64,000 nucleotides of DNA from contig CACRXP010000006.1 of assembly GCA_902702965.1 (NCBI GenBank), positions 1,317,515 through 1,381,514 on the forward strand, given 5' to 3'. Shown here piece after piece: positions 43,241-56,090 of this stretch (positions are counted from its first letter, which is position 1; every line of letters starts with the position of its first letter). The position numbers were made by a program, and so were the translations under genes. A model generated the notes under the pieces. That model saw only the letters and a list, made by a program, of their open reading frames with translations, had not been told where the DNA came from and did not search any database. Source of the stretch: Spirometra erinaceieuropaei (Eukaryota; Platyhelminthes; Cestoda; Diphyllobothriidea; Diphyllobothriidae).

Positions 43241-44189
43241 GAGGTCAGATCTCAGCATCTCTTGTGAATTCCTTTTGAGCTTAATAAACGCAACGCAGGC
43301 CTAAACAGTTACCACCACATCGGAGGTTGAAAACGGACAGTATTCGGAGGCCAGAACGACGACGCTTGAGGGACACTAAATATCTCTGGGGAGAATACAG
43401 AATCTCTGCTTTCGGCGGCCACATCAGACTGAATAAAAGAACATACCTTGGTATTCCGATGCTTCACATGGGTCCAGGGAGGTTGTTAGAGTCAGGATCC
43501 GAGGTCAGTTAAGCCGCTACTGTTTATCGGGTTTCCGGGTAAAAAAATAAAGCAAAAAACGGGAAAATTCCGAAGAATGTGATCACGGCGGTTCAGACGT
43601 GGGATACCTGGTGTGAACTCGGAGGTTTGTTTCCGTCCTGCAGCAAACTGACTGAGCGTTTTGTGTCACCCGTGGCCTGGTTTAATGGCCTTTTAATTAC
43701 TTAGTCGGTATTTTATTACTGGTCCTAATTCCCACCAGATGACCGCTAGCCAAGACTTCCCAGAACCTAGAGAGGAGGAATAAATGTCTCGGAATACTAT
43801 TCGGCCAGTACAACTTTGCTTACGATGAATTCTAACCAGATCTATGCAGCTACATGGCTACGGTACTAATTAAAAGACGGGGTTAATTAGAGAAATCGAG
43901 TTGTTCCCTTTCTGTGATGGTACACTTGTGAAAAATTGAAGAAGTCAAATTCGACGGAAGCGCGCTCTCGATCATTCATCACCAGGCCTACAGTCTTATA
44001 TAAAAAAAGCTATGGTAAGGCGGTGAAAGTCGAACACATCCAATAAACAATTGTCATGGACGAGAGGGTGGGGGGGGGGACCCAGACGGGTCAGGAGTAA
44101 TCATAATCTAGTTCTCTCAAGGGTCCACGGGAATCCTGCCTAAATAATGACTGCCAGCTGAGAAAATCTGTAGGTTTTGGCGTAAGAGT
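43241..44189. other. No gene seen
   Basis: Unassigned sequence with a G run near 44,070-44,078. A 61-codon frame at 43,327-43,512 has no motif. Confidence 0.5.
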
Positions 44190-44540
44190 GCACTTCCGAG
44201 AACACACTACCTTTAATCCAGTGCCTCAACTTGTGATCGAAACTCACCTGGCCCAGCAAGCGGTCGACCCCCAATTCTGTGGAATACCAGTTGAGGCCGT
44301 CGGGATTTCAAAAGAAGACTGCATGTGTTTTGTGCCAGGCGGCTTTGCCTCTCTGAGCAAGGCGGCCGAAAGGGGATGAGCTAGTCTAGCTGGGCGTTAT
44401 ACCCAAATCTTCTTGGAACTCTTACTTGGATGGATCTAGGCCTAGCCAAATGCATTCAAACAGCCACGCTGTTTAATAAGGTCACGTGCACAAATCGCGT
44501 TCAACTGCCACCTTGAGCTATTTTAACTGGCTATGAGGGA
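44190..44540 (+). repeat. Repeat B fragment
   Basis: Matches 42,610-42,960 (CACCTGGCCCAGCAAGCGGT, CGTTATACCCAAA, GTGCACAAATCGCG) with many substitutions. More diverged than the two main arms. Confidence 0.8.
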
Positions 44541-45559
44541 TGAGGTGCCAAATAGAGAATTCGTAGGTTAGATGTGGTTATGTTGCCGCACCTCCCGCTG
44601 AACGTCCCTTCTTCCTTTGGACTCAATATTGTTGGGGATTAGGGTTAGGGGTTCGGGTGATAGTTAGGGATTAGAGCTAGGGGTATGGTTAGGGGGGTTA
44701 GGGGTTATGGTTAGGGATTAAGGCAACTATTTCTCAGCCACCCAAAGTACAACCGCGCATTCCCAATAGGTTTTAATTTTGCATACACCTACTTGAACTC
44801 GTCGCCTGTGCGTTTCTCGGCCCCGCCTGTAAAAACCCCTATCACCAACGGCCCAGAATTATAGGTGGCTGGACTTTGTTTGCCTCAGGCGCGGCTACAT
44901 AACCAAATCCGATCAATTCTTGAGTTGATATGTCTCTAATCAGTTAATAATTGAAGGTGCGGGCAAGTCAGTGACTTGCTGGGAGGCAGGTAAAAGTGGA
45001 TTTTTACTGACACGTGGCGCCAAACTGAACTAACAGTTTGTTTCCCTGATTGGGTACTGACCTTCAATGCTGCTGGTCGCTGCATGTAAGGAGAATGATT
45101 AAAGCCTCTCATCAAATGGGAAGCGTGAGAGACATTTCGTACGCTCATTTTGCAACGTATCAGGTTGTAAAATTTGAGTTTAATTGCAAAATGGGTGTAT
45201 TTTAGATTTCCAGCGTTTTCTTCAACTACCGACGTGGACTATCTTTCCCAAATTTGGCAATTTTTCCCCAAATTTTGTGACGTAAACGGATTTTACACAG
45301 AATACGATCATGGTTCACAACTCCTACAGTGCAAGTTCTATCTTCTGTTCTGTCGCCGTGGCGCCTCGCTAAAATGGAAACGCAGAATGTGCAATGCTGC
45401 CGAATACAGCATCGGATTGTCGCCGCCTTGGGGATGTGCAGGCCTGCCATTTCCACTTTACTTCTGTTTGGCGCGCATCTCGGAAAGTTTGAGAATTATT
45501 AAACACTTTCCTTCGAAAAATACTGGAGGTGCATAGAAAGAGGGTACCACGGACATGTA
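44541..45559. other. TTAGGG-like tract and a B-like end; no gene
   Basis: 44,630-44,730 is a degenerate TTAGGG array (GGGGATTAGGGTTAGGGG, GGTTATGGTTAGGGATTAAG). 45,010-45,110 resembles the end of repeat B near 43,150-43,215. A 120-codon frame at 45,174-45,536 has no motif. Confidence 0.6.
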
Positions 45560-46130
45560 GGCCTTGGGAACAGCTAGCAGGTTAAACAGGTGCAGCTGCG
45601 ATTGAACCGACACACCGCGGGGATGGTCGACGTACATATGTCTGCCCGAGAGACTGTTGCCGGTAATGTCGGAACGCAAAAAGTAGCAATGGAAACACCG
45701 ATCGTCGAATGGGATCGAGTGGTGAGGGCCAAAGTGTACCAAGGGGCAAACAGACAGACTACAGCAGAGTAGCGTAACAAAGACCAAAGTCTTTCAACTG
45801 TTCCACATTGTTGACTTGCAAGTAGGAGATGGGTTGACCTAGTTGCGCACCATGGGACTCACTACGCTGTAGACACAGTCGTCCAGACTCCTTCAGTCAT
45901 AAATCGTCGCTGCCGATGCCACCATCCTCACCGTAACGTGCAACGACACCACCACCACCACCGCCACTACTACGGAAGTCACACTTCCTGGCTGCCATTC
46001 CCGCATTGGTTTACGCTGACCAGACACCGGAATTCCCACCGCCACGGGCACACCGCCTGTGGACACTAGATCAAAACATCGACAACATGGACACCGCACC
46101 AAATGGTTCACTTTGTGACCATATACTCTA
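45560..46130 (+). repeat. Repeat C, truncated plus copy
   Basis: Runs from the GAGACTGTTGCCGGTAAT segment through GACACCGGAATTCCCACCGC and stops at CATATACTCTAATGA, where the next C copy begins. Includes an ACC triplet run near 45,943-45,965. Confidence 0.83.
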
Positions 46131-46985
46131 ATGAGTTGGAGCGAAATCTTTAGACTATTCCTTGTCAAACCTGTACAATACTGCATGAACTAATCGGAAA
46201 TTGAGACGTGGTCATTTGAGAATTGCGATGAGGCTGAGGGGAGCAGAACGGTCGAAGGTAATGAGCAGGAGAAGAAGGAGGGCACTCCGGGGACTGAAAC
46301 AGCGGGAAGGTGAAGAAGGCCAAGATGAGGTTGGTGGGCGATCAAGGAGGGTGGAGTGCGGCAGGACGGATCCACTACAATGTAGACACCGTCGTCCAGA
46401 CTCCTTTAGTCATAAACCGTCGCTGCCGATGCCACCGTCCTGGCCGTGACTTGCAACACGACCACCACTACTACGGAAGTCACACTTCCTGGCTGTCATT
46501 CCCGTATTGGTTTACGCTGACCAGACACCGGAATTCCCACCGCCACGGGCACACCGCCAGAACACACTAGATCAAAACATCGACAGCATGGACACCGTGC
46601 CAAATTGTCCATTTTGCGTCCGTATATTCCAATGATATATTTATCTGCGAATTTAGCACTGCTCCACTGATGACCCACTTCCTGGGAGCCCCGCCAAAAC
46701 CCATTACGCACTCACTCACCCCCTACCCACCCTCTCTCAGAACTTACAGCCAATGTGCTAACCCATTCGGCCGCATGTGTGTATATGGAAACTGCGTAGG
46801 TCTGACCTCACCTGCCACTAATTTCCATGCTGGCACGCATGCGCAAAAACAATTCCTATTCGCAGGGGGGTCTATTCAGTCAAAGACACGTGCAAATATG
46901 AAGCACCAGGAAGACGCCATATCCGCGTCTCATGCAATAATCACGCAATTTCAGCTGGCAGCTTCGTTAAGGCGGGCGGGATGAG
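46131..46985 (+). repeat. Repeat C, second plus copy
   Basis: Starts GTTGGAGCGAAATCTTTAGA, as at the far end of the minus copy near 36,525, so it joins head to tail with the copy before it. Ends in the flank that is interrupted by foldback element A. Confidence 0.85.
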
Positions 46986-46991
46986 GATGTA

Positions 46992-47983
46992 CAGTGCGTA
47001 TCCGATCTCATGAAATGCTGGCCAAAATTCTGAAATGCGTTTTTAATTAGGAAGGATTAATTAAGTGGGGTTCTAATACTGATTATCTTACGACATAGTC
47101 CTATAGCATTTCAGACTTGGGAGGATGTCGGCTTTTCAGAGCATTTCTTTTTGACCTGTTGTAGAAACCGTACTCAGTAAAGAGTGACTACTTAAGTAAC
47201 ATGCATTTCCCCATTGATTTTTGATGGTCTTAAAATTCAAATATATTTTACGGAAACCACAAACAAAATGCGTTTACCTTCAGTCGTTCGATAGAGAATT
47301 ACGTCAACTTTATAATGTATACTCGAAGGAGAAGAATAATTAGGTTTTAAAAAAGTTTTCTGATTCTCAAATAATTTGTGGCCTGATCAGTCGTTGCACT
47401 ACTCCTTAGTGATAGCAGTCTACAAGTTGCATGCGTTCCGTGTATGGAAAATCATGCATTTTTTCTATTCTTTTAGAAAGATACCATATAGAGTCCAAAA
47501 AATTTTACACTTGATACGGGCTATATTGTACATTTCATGAGGAGAAGCGGTAAACTGACAGGTACGATGCTGTATGAATAGACGTTGCACGGTCATAAAA
47601 AATCTCATAATTAGAAACTTTTTAAGGCCTTATTACACTTCTTTTTCGACTAAACAGTATAAAGGTGACGTGATTCTCTATCAAACGACTGAAAGAAAAC
47701 ATATTTTTGTCCACGTTTTCTATAAAATCTATTTGAATTTATGAGACTAATAAAAATCAATGGGAAAAATGCATGCCACTTATGTAGTCACTTTTTCTCC
47801 GAGTACGGTTTCTAAAGGAGATTGAAAAGATATGCATTCAAAAGCCAACATCCTGGCGATTCCAAAATATTATGGGATTATTCCGCGAGACAATCAGTAT
47901 TTCAACTGCGTCGAAGTAAATCTTCGTAATTGAAAATCCATTTCAGAATTTCAGCAAACATTTATGAGATCGGTCACACACTG
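46992..47983. mobile_element. Foldback element A, full copy with TA duplication
   Basis: 992 bases, starting CAGTGCGTATCCGATCTC and ending as its inverted form (GAGATCGGTCACACACTG). TA lies on both sides (46,990-46,991 and 47,984-47,985). The flanks match the uninterrupted sequence at 35,100-35,285, which has a single TA at the join. Arms of about 370 bases pair over a loop of about 250. No transposase. These are the features of a non-autonomous Tc1/mariner-type element. Confidence 0.88.
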
Positions 47984-50544
47984 TACATGTTAGGCTTGTG
48001 GGAGAAGAGTGTTTTTTGATGAACATCAGTCGTGTGTGGAGCAGAGGTGCAATAGATGTGTGGCCCATGTGTTGCACGCGTTAGGTTGAGGTATTCGGGC
48101 ACTGCACCCAGCCCCGCGAAAGGTCGATGAACTGGCTTGAGGATACTAATGGAGGCTGGGAGAGGAACAAGAGAGAGAGAGGGGGCGAGTGAGGTGGACT
48201 CTGCGGTGTCCTTCCTCCCGAAAATTCAGTTCATCCCTCACTATGGTATATTTGACGCGCCTGGAGGTCTCACCACGCACGGCTGCCAACTGACTGCATG
48301 TGAAGGGAGTGATGAGTAGTCACCTTTGTCGCACTCGAAATCATCGCAGCTGCAATCCACGGGCATTCGCACGTTGGCAAGTCCTTATGCAACCTGGAGC
48401 CACAAGGCAAAGTCGGACAAGCGTGCTCCGCATTGCAATCTCGTTTGTGAATCACCATCTCACGTGGTCTATTACTTTCAAACACTACCGACAAGATAAA
48501 CACCCCCAGGCTTAGTGCTGCATCCTTCAATTAAACTCTCAGTGACTGACAAGCTCAAATTCAAATCTCTGGCTGTCTATGGCCGGCTTCTGAAGATTGG
48601 CTGGCGTATAGTGGCTACCAATGCCAAAGTGACATTCCACACTGGTGAGCTCGTGTGCCAGAGTACTGTAAGACGTAGACATGGATCGCAGCCCCAGCTA
48701 AGCGTACGTGTCCTTATAACCGCGATACATTCTCAGGAACATTTTCAACGGGACATTCGTGCGCTCTGTCCATGGTTCCCAAGAAGTTTGTTGGACGATC
48801 TGCTCCTAGGATGAATACTGCAGAACAAGAGTAAACACAGCCTTTGCAAAAGCCATTTAAGTGGATAGTGAATGTGTACGACTTTGACAAATACGGACAT
48901 CTGCTGGCAAATATGTTGGAATAGGAAATAACGGAGGAAAATATGTTTGTCGTTTCATAGACCTCAGACTTTCAACACGAATTTCTATGTGCCTCTCCGC
49001 AGTAGACTGTCAGATAGTCATGCAGCCTCCGCAAGAGGCGGATATGATAGTTTCTACTTCTCTTACGGTCACTTGAGTCAAAACGATGGGGTAGAAGTCT
49101 ACTAGGACGACTATTTCCAGGTCAGCTAACACTGTGATCGGTCAGATGGATTCGGATGTACAACCCGCGGGTAACGAAATCCACCTGTGTGGGAGATCTC
49201 TTCGTTCGCAGCAAAGTCACCTGTGCTGTGTAATGATGGTTTTCAAGTCGGGAATTTCGCTTGTTAGAGAGAAAGGCCGAAGAATAGTCGTGCAATGTAG
49301 TTTGCTGTGTCCAACCTCGTCTGCAGACTCGCTCGCAATCAAATACAGACGGACGGAACCAATGTTACTTATGAAAAAAGAAAGACTCCTGCTAACCCCA
49401 GAAGCCTGGGTCAGAGGCCGATCGCGCAACCCTGCTGGTCGTTGCTGACTGGTCGCTAATGAACAGATAATGACTGATGGGCTTTCATTCCTTGTTCTTA
49501 GGTAATTAGAGAACCTTTCCGCTTCTGTAAGAAGGAGTTTTCAAGTAAGTTCCGGTTTTCAGATTCAGAGTTTATGACCACATAACTGGGCTCTAAACAA
49601 ATACTATTAATTGGAACGAAAACAGTTAGAAACCAAACACTTTCATAATGAGATGCAAACTATATTTCTCAGTTATGTAATTTTGGAGTTATGGAGTTGA
49701 TTAGCCATTTGAAGGCTTTTTCCGGTGCTGTAAATCGCAGAAGTTTCTCACGCAAGGATTTTACGATTTGCTTTAAAATGGGGTCTTCGGTTAGCTACAG
49801 GTCTACTAAGTATGTTGGATGAGGCGGAATTTCGCAGTCTACTTCTTTCGACCACTAGAGCCCCATTTATGGGAAGTATGATCCAGCGTTCTGATTAAGC
49901 AGGACGAGTCCGCACTGATCGATAAGTAATAAATGTCACTTAATTTTTGACTCGTTTAATCAAGTTGAATACAGATCAAGAAGTTTCAGTGAGTGATGCC
50001 ATTTGCATATCACTAACCACCACTGTGACTTTTTTGCGAAAATTCTCTTTGAGAGGCGTTATCATTACATTTTACGGCTGCTGCTATACAAAATATGCTC
50101 TGCGACACTGGCTTAAATTCGATCAATGAATGGGTCATTTTTGATGCGAAGGCGAAATGCAGACTTTGTTGTCCTCTTTCTGGTCATGTGTACGACTCAT
50201 TTGTTCAAATCTTCAACCCACCCGCGGCTAGATTTATTTGATGACCAGTAATTGAAGGGCCAATGAGGCTTCGCTTCATCGGTGGCCGTCAATTTGTCAT
50301 TAGCAGCACTGGGAGGATGCTCCCGACCTATTTTTTCCCCAAGACTCCACTGTTTATTCGCTGAATGCTTTATTAGAAGTTCGTCCCGCTTAGTGGTCCG
50401 TCCGCTTAGGCGTGAACTCGCGCAAAAATCGACCTAAATTGCATTTTTTCATTTGTTTTTCGTAGTAAAAAATTAAAATACGTGAACATTAAACACAAAT
50501 TCATTAAAATAAATAGGACAAAACATGAATAAAGGCGAAATTTC
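47984..50544. other. Flank of A, then no gene seen up to the gap
   Basis: 47,984-48,070 matches the flank at 35,110-35,205. Beyond it I see no repeated sequence and no coding motif; frames at 48,515-48,814 and 49,134-49,448 are unrecognised. Confidence 0.45.
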
Positions 50545-50833
50545 NNNNNNNNNNNNNNNNNNNNNNNNNNNNNNNNNNNNNNNNNNNNNNNNNNNNNNNN
50601 NNNNNNNNNNNNNNNNNNNNNNNNNNNNNNNNNNNNNNNNNNNNNNNNNNNNNNNNNNNNNNNNNNNNNNNNNNNNNNNNNNNNNNNNNNNNNNNNNNNN
50701 NNNNNNNNNNNNNNNNNNNNNNNNNNNNNNNNNNNNNNNNNNNNNNNNNNNNNNNNNNNNNNNNNNNNNNNNNNNNNNNNNNNNNNNNNNNNNNNNNNNN
50801 NNNNNNNNNNNNNNNNNNNNNNNNNNNNNNNNN
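50545..50833. other. Assembly gap (289 N)
   Basis: Run of unknown bases. Apparent open frames across it are artefacts. Confidence 0.99.
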
Positions 50834-50869
50834 TGGTGGTTTTAGCTTAGGACAAAACATGCATCTCAA

Positions 50870-51790
50870 AACTGCCTATTACACAAATTGGATAATGGCT
50901 TCGTTGAATATTTACAGAAATTTTTAAATCCCCAACTAATTCGGTCACACCAGTAGATCGAATTTTGGATGCACATCTATAAGTTCACGTGAAAAATAGC
51001 ATGAGCGCCCAAAATGACTACTTGTGTGGTATGTATGTCAACGTTGATTTTCAATACTCCGCTTAATCCAAATATACTTTACAGAAAGCGCCTATAAGAT
51101 TATCCTTCATTATGTTCATTTTGCTGAACTGGGGTCTTCCTCAAAACGTATGCTCGCGAAAACGGCAGCCTACGATCTAAAATGTTTGTGATTATGGAAT
51201 TCTTGGAGACCGAGACATATCTATTCAGATAGTATCATATCTGCACATGTATTAATTCGCCTTATAAGGTAACAACATGGTTCATATCAATTGCAAAATT
51301 AAATGAGCCCGCCATGATGTCTTCTCAATGAAATAGAGGGATGGAGGCTTTTTCTCAAAGGAAAAGGGTACAGCTTGTAGTTTCGGAACCCTAAATGGAA
51401 GCATAACTTCAAGTCGGGTCCAAAGTTACTCGTGAATTGAAAAAATCTTCTCCTAATAAAGAATGAAAAAGATGCAATCTACCACAAAATGTGCTCAATA
51501 GGGACTGTATTTATTCCATGCTTCCGATAAAATAAATTGGAACTCTTAAGGACCTCAGACATTAATGAAAAAAATGCCTACCAGATAAGAAAGCATTTCT
51601 AGCGAGTTTCATTTCTTAGGCGACTGGAACGACGTGTATCCAAAAGCTGATATCATGGCACGACGGAAATATCTCGGGATTATGTTGCATGATACTCAGT
51701 ACTGTAACCCGAACTATGTAGGCTTACCTAGTCAGAACCATATTTCAGAATTCCAGTTATTATTTCATGAATTGTCACACGGAAAATTTC
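50870..51790. repeat. Foldback element A, old copy
   Basis: Both arms are recognisable but diverged: ATGACTACTTGTGTGGTATG and AATCCAAATATACTTTACAG in the left arm, GGGATTATGTTGCATGATA and CATATTTCAGAATTCCAG in the right. The left end may lie in or near the gap. Confidence 0.7.
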
Positions 51791-53364
51791 AAAAGTAGAT
51801 GCAATGAAACGGGAAACGTTTTCAGGAATCAAGTGGATATGAGAAAGTTGCTTCCACTGAAAAAACGGAAGGCCGTTCTACGGCATAAAAGCATTCTGCA
51901 CTGTATTGAATACGCACAGAGCGTAATGTGACCTTATGGCAGAATGGACTACACCCGCCTCTCTCACCCCTTCCCCCTGCGCCGCAGATTCTGTGGTCTG
52001 TGTCTGGGCAAGGCAATTCACAAACAGCCGTTAGGCTATATGTCTGAGCTATAGAAAAGTTTTCAGGTATTAGAATACTTGCTTCCGCCCTGCAAATAAC
52101 TAAACTGTCATAATTACGTCCAGAAGTAAATATCGCAGTGAACAGTAACTGCGAATTGTTGAGTGCGGCTTTTGGAACTAGGGGTTTTCCTGACTGCAAA
52201 AGTCACTGCGTACGTCAAATGCGGGATAGACAATTACTTATATTCCCCGTTCACATTATAAACAGTTTATTACTGAGTCAAAAATGAGATCTCGACAAGA
52301 TCGTGGCCTGGACCCCGTTACTCTAGTTAGCGAGACGGCATCTGGCCAGCCGAAACAACTGCTTTCCTTCAAGTTAACACGTGCGCTTTTCATGTCATTT
52401 TTGCGCACACCCTTAATCGACTGCGCCACGTTGAGGTAAAATGAGTTTAGGTCAAGGCAGTCCACTTTTTAAGGCCTTGAACTGGGATGCTGTTTTCTCC
52501 GTGGAAAATGGAACATTTTTGGCCAGAAGATCTCCCCCCTCCCCCTTTTTCAGGGCTGGATTACTTTTTCAGGCATAACTGAAACCCACCAACCGAATAC
52601 CTGACCAGAGACATGATAATGAGAAGACTTCTTAATTTATCTCCACCAGGGCGGCGAAATTTGGAACAAACATCGCCAGTATCCGATCACAGATTTGTTT
52701 ATGATGGATGCTAATGATGCATTGTAGCCTGGCAGACGTGCTCTGGTACGTGTCTTGTGTGTGTGGTAGGCTCAGACGCAGCGTGGATGAAGCGCAAGTC
52801 TGCTTCACTATAAATTAATTCTTGCGTGAGTCCCGGGGTCCGGAAGCCTGAGAGTTGTCTGTGTTGTCAATCGCAATGACCTCCCGGTATCCTATTCGGT
52901 GTTGAGGCATTCCCTGAGCAGGAAAATTAGCATGTAGGGAAGGCGCGAGTGGACATCAACCCCAGCGACAGCGGGTCATATAACCGAGTAATCATCTCGC
53001 CAACATCCAGCACGGATGAGGAAATTGCGGCAGTTAATGACTCGCAGGCGGACTGTATTTGTGTAATTAATGTCAAGTGAGTTTTTAGAACATTTTACTT
53101 CTCCACCAATGTAGGCTTGATTACCAATCACTCAACACCCGACATCAGTTCGCTTGAAGATGGTAACTTCAAAAGTCGAAATGTTCTGCTGCTACGAAAG
53201 AGGGCTATGAACAGAGACGCGAGTCGGTTGAGACAGCGCTGTCTGAGATTTATTTTGCCCTCAGTAAGCCACTCATAATCTTGATCGACTTTTGCGCCTG
53301 TCTGGTAGGTCCCGCCTTCAAACCGTCAGCGCGGTTTGTACTCGCTTATGCCTGTATTTCGGGC
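51791..53364. other. No gene seen
   Basis: A 125-codon minus-strand frame (51,822-52,199) and a 69-codon one (52,256-52,465) have no motifs. I found no copy of this stretch elsewhere in the window. Confidence 0.45.
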
Positions 53365-53797
53365 AGAATGTTATTACCCACAAAGACAAGGGGGACTGGA
53401 ATGGCCATTTCTGGCTTATCGGCCGTCGTCAGTCAGTCATACCCGACCCCGAAGGGTGGAACACCTCGGGCTCGAACTCGCGACCTTTTGGTTAGAAGTC
53501 CAAAGCCTCTAACCTTTGCGCCACAGGCTCGTTGTCCTTTCGGTAGAGGGACGCTCACCGATCGTTCTTACGGAAGTCACTCGTTCCGTTGTGCCTTACG
53601 GACTCTCTCTCTCGAGCCCAACCAGCACTCGCACAGCGGCGCACGATATAGGCAGAATCTTAATACGACAAAAACAAGGGAGACTGGAGTGGCCATTTCT
53701 GGTTGGGCTCGAGAAAGAGAGCCCGTAGAGCACAAAGGAACCAGAGAATTCCGTAAGAACGATCGGTGAGCGCCCCTCTACCATTGTATTCAGGGTC
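53365..53797 (-). repeat. SINE unit followed by an inverted partial unit
   Basis: A minus-strand unit with tRNA-like core at about 53,470-53,530 (GGTTAGAAGTCC..., B box TCGAACTCGCG) is followed by its head segment (53,545-53,620) and then by that head segment inverted (53,703-53,795). The two head segments pair as arms of about 85 bases around about 90 bases: CACCGATCGTTCTTACGGA facing TCCGTAAGAACGATCGGTG. Confidence 0.87.
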
Positions 53798-55224
53798 CCA
53801 AATGATGGTCAACATCATGATTGTCTGAGCTAGGGCACACTAGGTCCACAGAAGCGCTGGGTTAACCTACACCGCATTTCAGTCTGCTATCCAGTCTGCT
53901 GTCATATCCTGGGCGATTTTGATCCGTTTGCGACCTCTGCCACCTCTGCTTGTTTGCTTTGGGACACCAATTGACTGGCGTGCGCCTGTCCATAAATAAA
54001 CTTATTGCAAGCTGATTGACCAAGCCTTCAAACGCCAATATAAGCATAGGCATGTTCATGGGTTGTTCGTCTCGAGATGTGGTCGAGCGAGAAAGTACCT
54101 CTGTATTCCTTCCAATACTTACCTGCATTTTCCCCTCTGGTTTCGTCTTTTTAAATTAGGCTGTTTTTCGTTCGGGACCTAGTCCTGCCGATTTCTGGGA
54201 ATGGCAAGCCAGAATTTGACCTCGACTATTTGAAATTTCTCCACGGGCGGCGGGAGAAGTTTATATCACAGAAGTAGCGCTGAGAAAGCCAGTAATTGGC
54301 AAATGCACATTTTCGATCATTCATAATCGGGCCTGAAGACCTTTCATCCCACCCCTCCCCACCACACCTGCTGTTTTTCGCATTCTGCCGTGACGTCAAT
54401 TACTGTGCAGTCCTGGTGATAAATAATCAAGAATGTACGTTATCTGACTTCGAATTTTCCTGTGTTTACGCGTGTTTCACCGCTGATCGTAAATATTCGT
54501 TTCGTTCTGAGAAATCCTCTGGTTGCTCAAGCACGCATCTAAGTGAACCAAAATGCTAAAAGTAGTCCCACACGTGTCAAAACTATCTTGTTTGTCTTCT
54601 TCAAGCATATTAGTTCTTGTATTAGGCCAAACCGCCCTTCCATCACCGTACAGAAGGTGGATTTCCGAAAGACTATTATACTGTTGTTGTGTAAATGTTC
54701 ACGGAGAGTGCAGGTAGGCATCTCGCCCCTCCCCTTTGTGCCTCCGGAACAAATACTTACAACCACCCTCGCCTAAAAAGTAGGCTATCGTTTTGATTAG
54801 AATTTAGGTCAAATTTAAAGTCGTGATCAAGTTTGAGGCTTTGCTAGCTTCCCGAAATCCCGCACGACTGAAAAATCCTACGCAAAGATCTTTAAAACCA
54901 CCCTCCGAGACTCGGCTGTGTGGCAGGTAGGATTTTTTCAGTCTAGCAAATGATCTCACTTCCTAATACTTTGCCTTTATTTTCATACCCTCGATTAAAT
55001 TAGTGAACTTCGAAAGTCGCAATCAGACGCCATTTTACAGTCGGTGTCCCAGATGTTCGCAAACCAATCACGGGCTTGACTCCCGACCGAAGGTTATCAG
55101 AATAAGTCAAAGATAGAGGTGTGGGGACAATCTTTCAGCACAGGCCAGCTCATTACCCAGTCCTTATCGAACAAAAGCAACGGTCGGTTGGGCGAGGTGA
55201 TGATGGTTCCGATATTCCAATTCG
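53798..55224. other. No gene seen
   Basis: Frames at 53,862-54,128 (minus) and 54,296-54,559 (plus) have no motifs. No repeat match within the window. Confidence 0.45.
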
Positions 55225-55622
55225 GAATGGGTATGACGGGCTGACGACGGCCGATAAGCCGAAAATTGCCATTGCAATCTCCCTTGTCTCTGCTGGTAAT
55301 GCTATTTTACCTATAATACGCGCCTTCTTGCGGCTACTGGCGGGGTTAAAGAGAGAGAGAACCCTAAGGCACAATGCGACGAGTGAGTTCCGTAAAAACT
55401 ATCGATGAGCGCCCCTTTACCATTGTATATTTCCGATCGCAACCAACAGGACGACGAGCCCGAGGGCCAGTGGTTAGGACATTTGACTCACAACCAACGG
55501 ATCGCGAGTTCGAACCTCGGGGATTGCGCACCTCGGGGTTGGGTATGGCTGGCCGATGACGGCTAACAAGCCAGAAATGGTCATCCCAGTCTCCCTCGTC
55601 TTTGTCGACAATGCTAACTTGC
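55225..55622 (+). repeat. tRNA-derived SINE, plus copy
   Basis: Tail of one unit, head segment, tRNA-like core (GAGGGCCAGTGGTTAGGACA, then CGCGAGTTCGAACCTCGGGG, with the best B box of all copies) and a second tail ending CTTTGTCGACAATGC. Confidence 0.87.
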
Positions 55623-55869
55623 CGGAATGGGATCGCCTTATCTCCACAACAGAACTCCACTCACAAGTACAGAAACGTTGGGGCGGCTTTCACGTAGGTG
55701 TCAGGGAATTTTCACCTACATGACCTTCTCAGATGGGCATGAGCAGGGGACAGAGAACTTGGTCGTCCGTCGGCTGAAGGCGTTCAGAAGAAACTGCGAA
55801 CTCTGTAACACGAAACTTATTCGCCCGATGTTTCGGACTTTGGTCGGATTTTATTTCGTAGTCATGCCT

Positions 55870-56010
55870 GCAGTAAATAGGCCCCAGCCTAACCCCAACT
55901 CCTTAACCTGTCCGTTAACCCCAAACGCCAACCTATAACTCCTAGCTCCAACCCCTAACCCTAATCCCTATCCTTGACCCCTAACCCCCAACCCTTGTCC
56001 CTAACACGTA
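55870..56010. repeat. Decayed CCCTAA telomere-like tract
   Basis: About 140 bases of degenerate repeat (AACCCCTAACCCTAATCCC, GACCCCTAACCCCCAACCC). Lies 80 bases left of a full foldback element A. Confidence 0.8.
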
Positions 56011-56090
56011 CGGCCACGAAATATGATCTCTCCCGGATGGTTTCTCAAACCGTCACAGGCACCGATGATGAATGCACAAGAGATGTCGCA

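Noticed and set aside
46201..46449. 82-codon Arg-rich frame
   Set aside because: Lies in a purine-rich part of repeat C; the equivalent frame in the other copies is interrupted.
50504..50869. Frames across the gap on both strands
   Set aside because: They consist almost wholly of unknown bases.
55450..55530. A possible functional tRNA gene
   Set aside because: A and B boxes are present, but the stems have mismatches and the same core recurs in all SINE units with the same flanks, so it is a SINE head.
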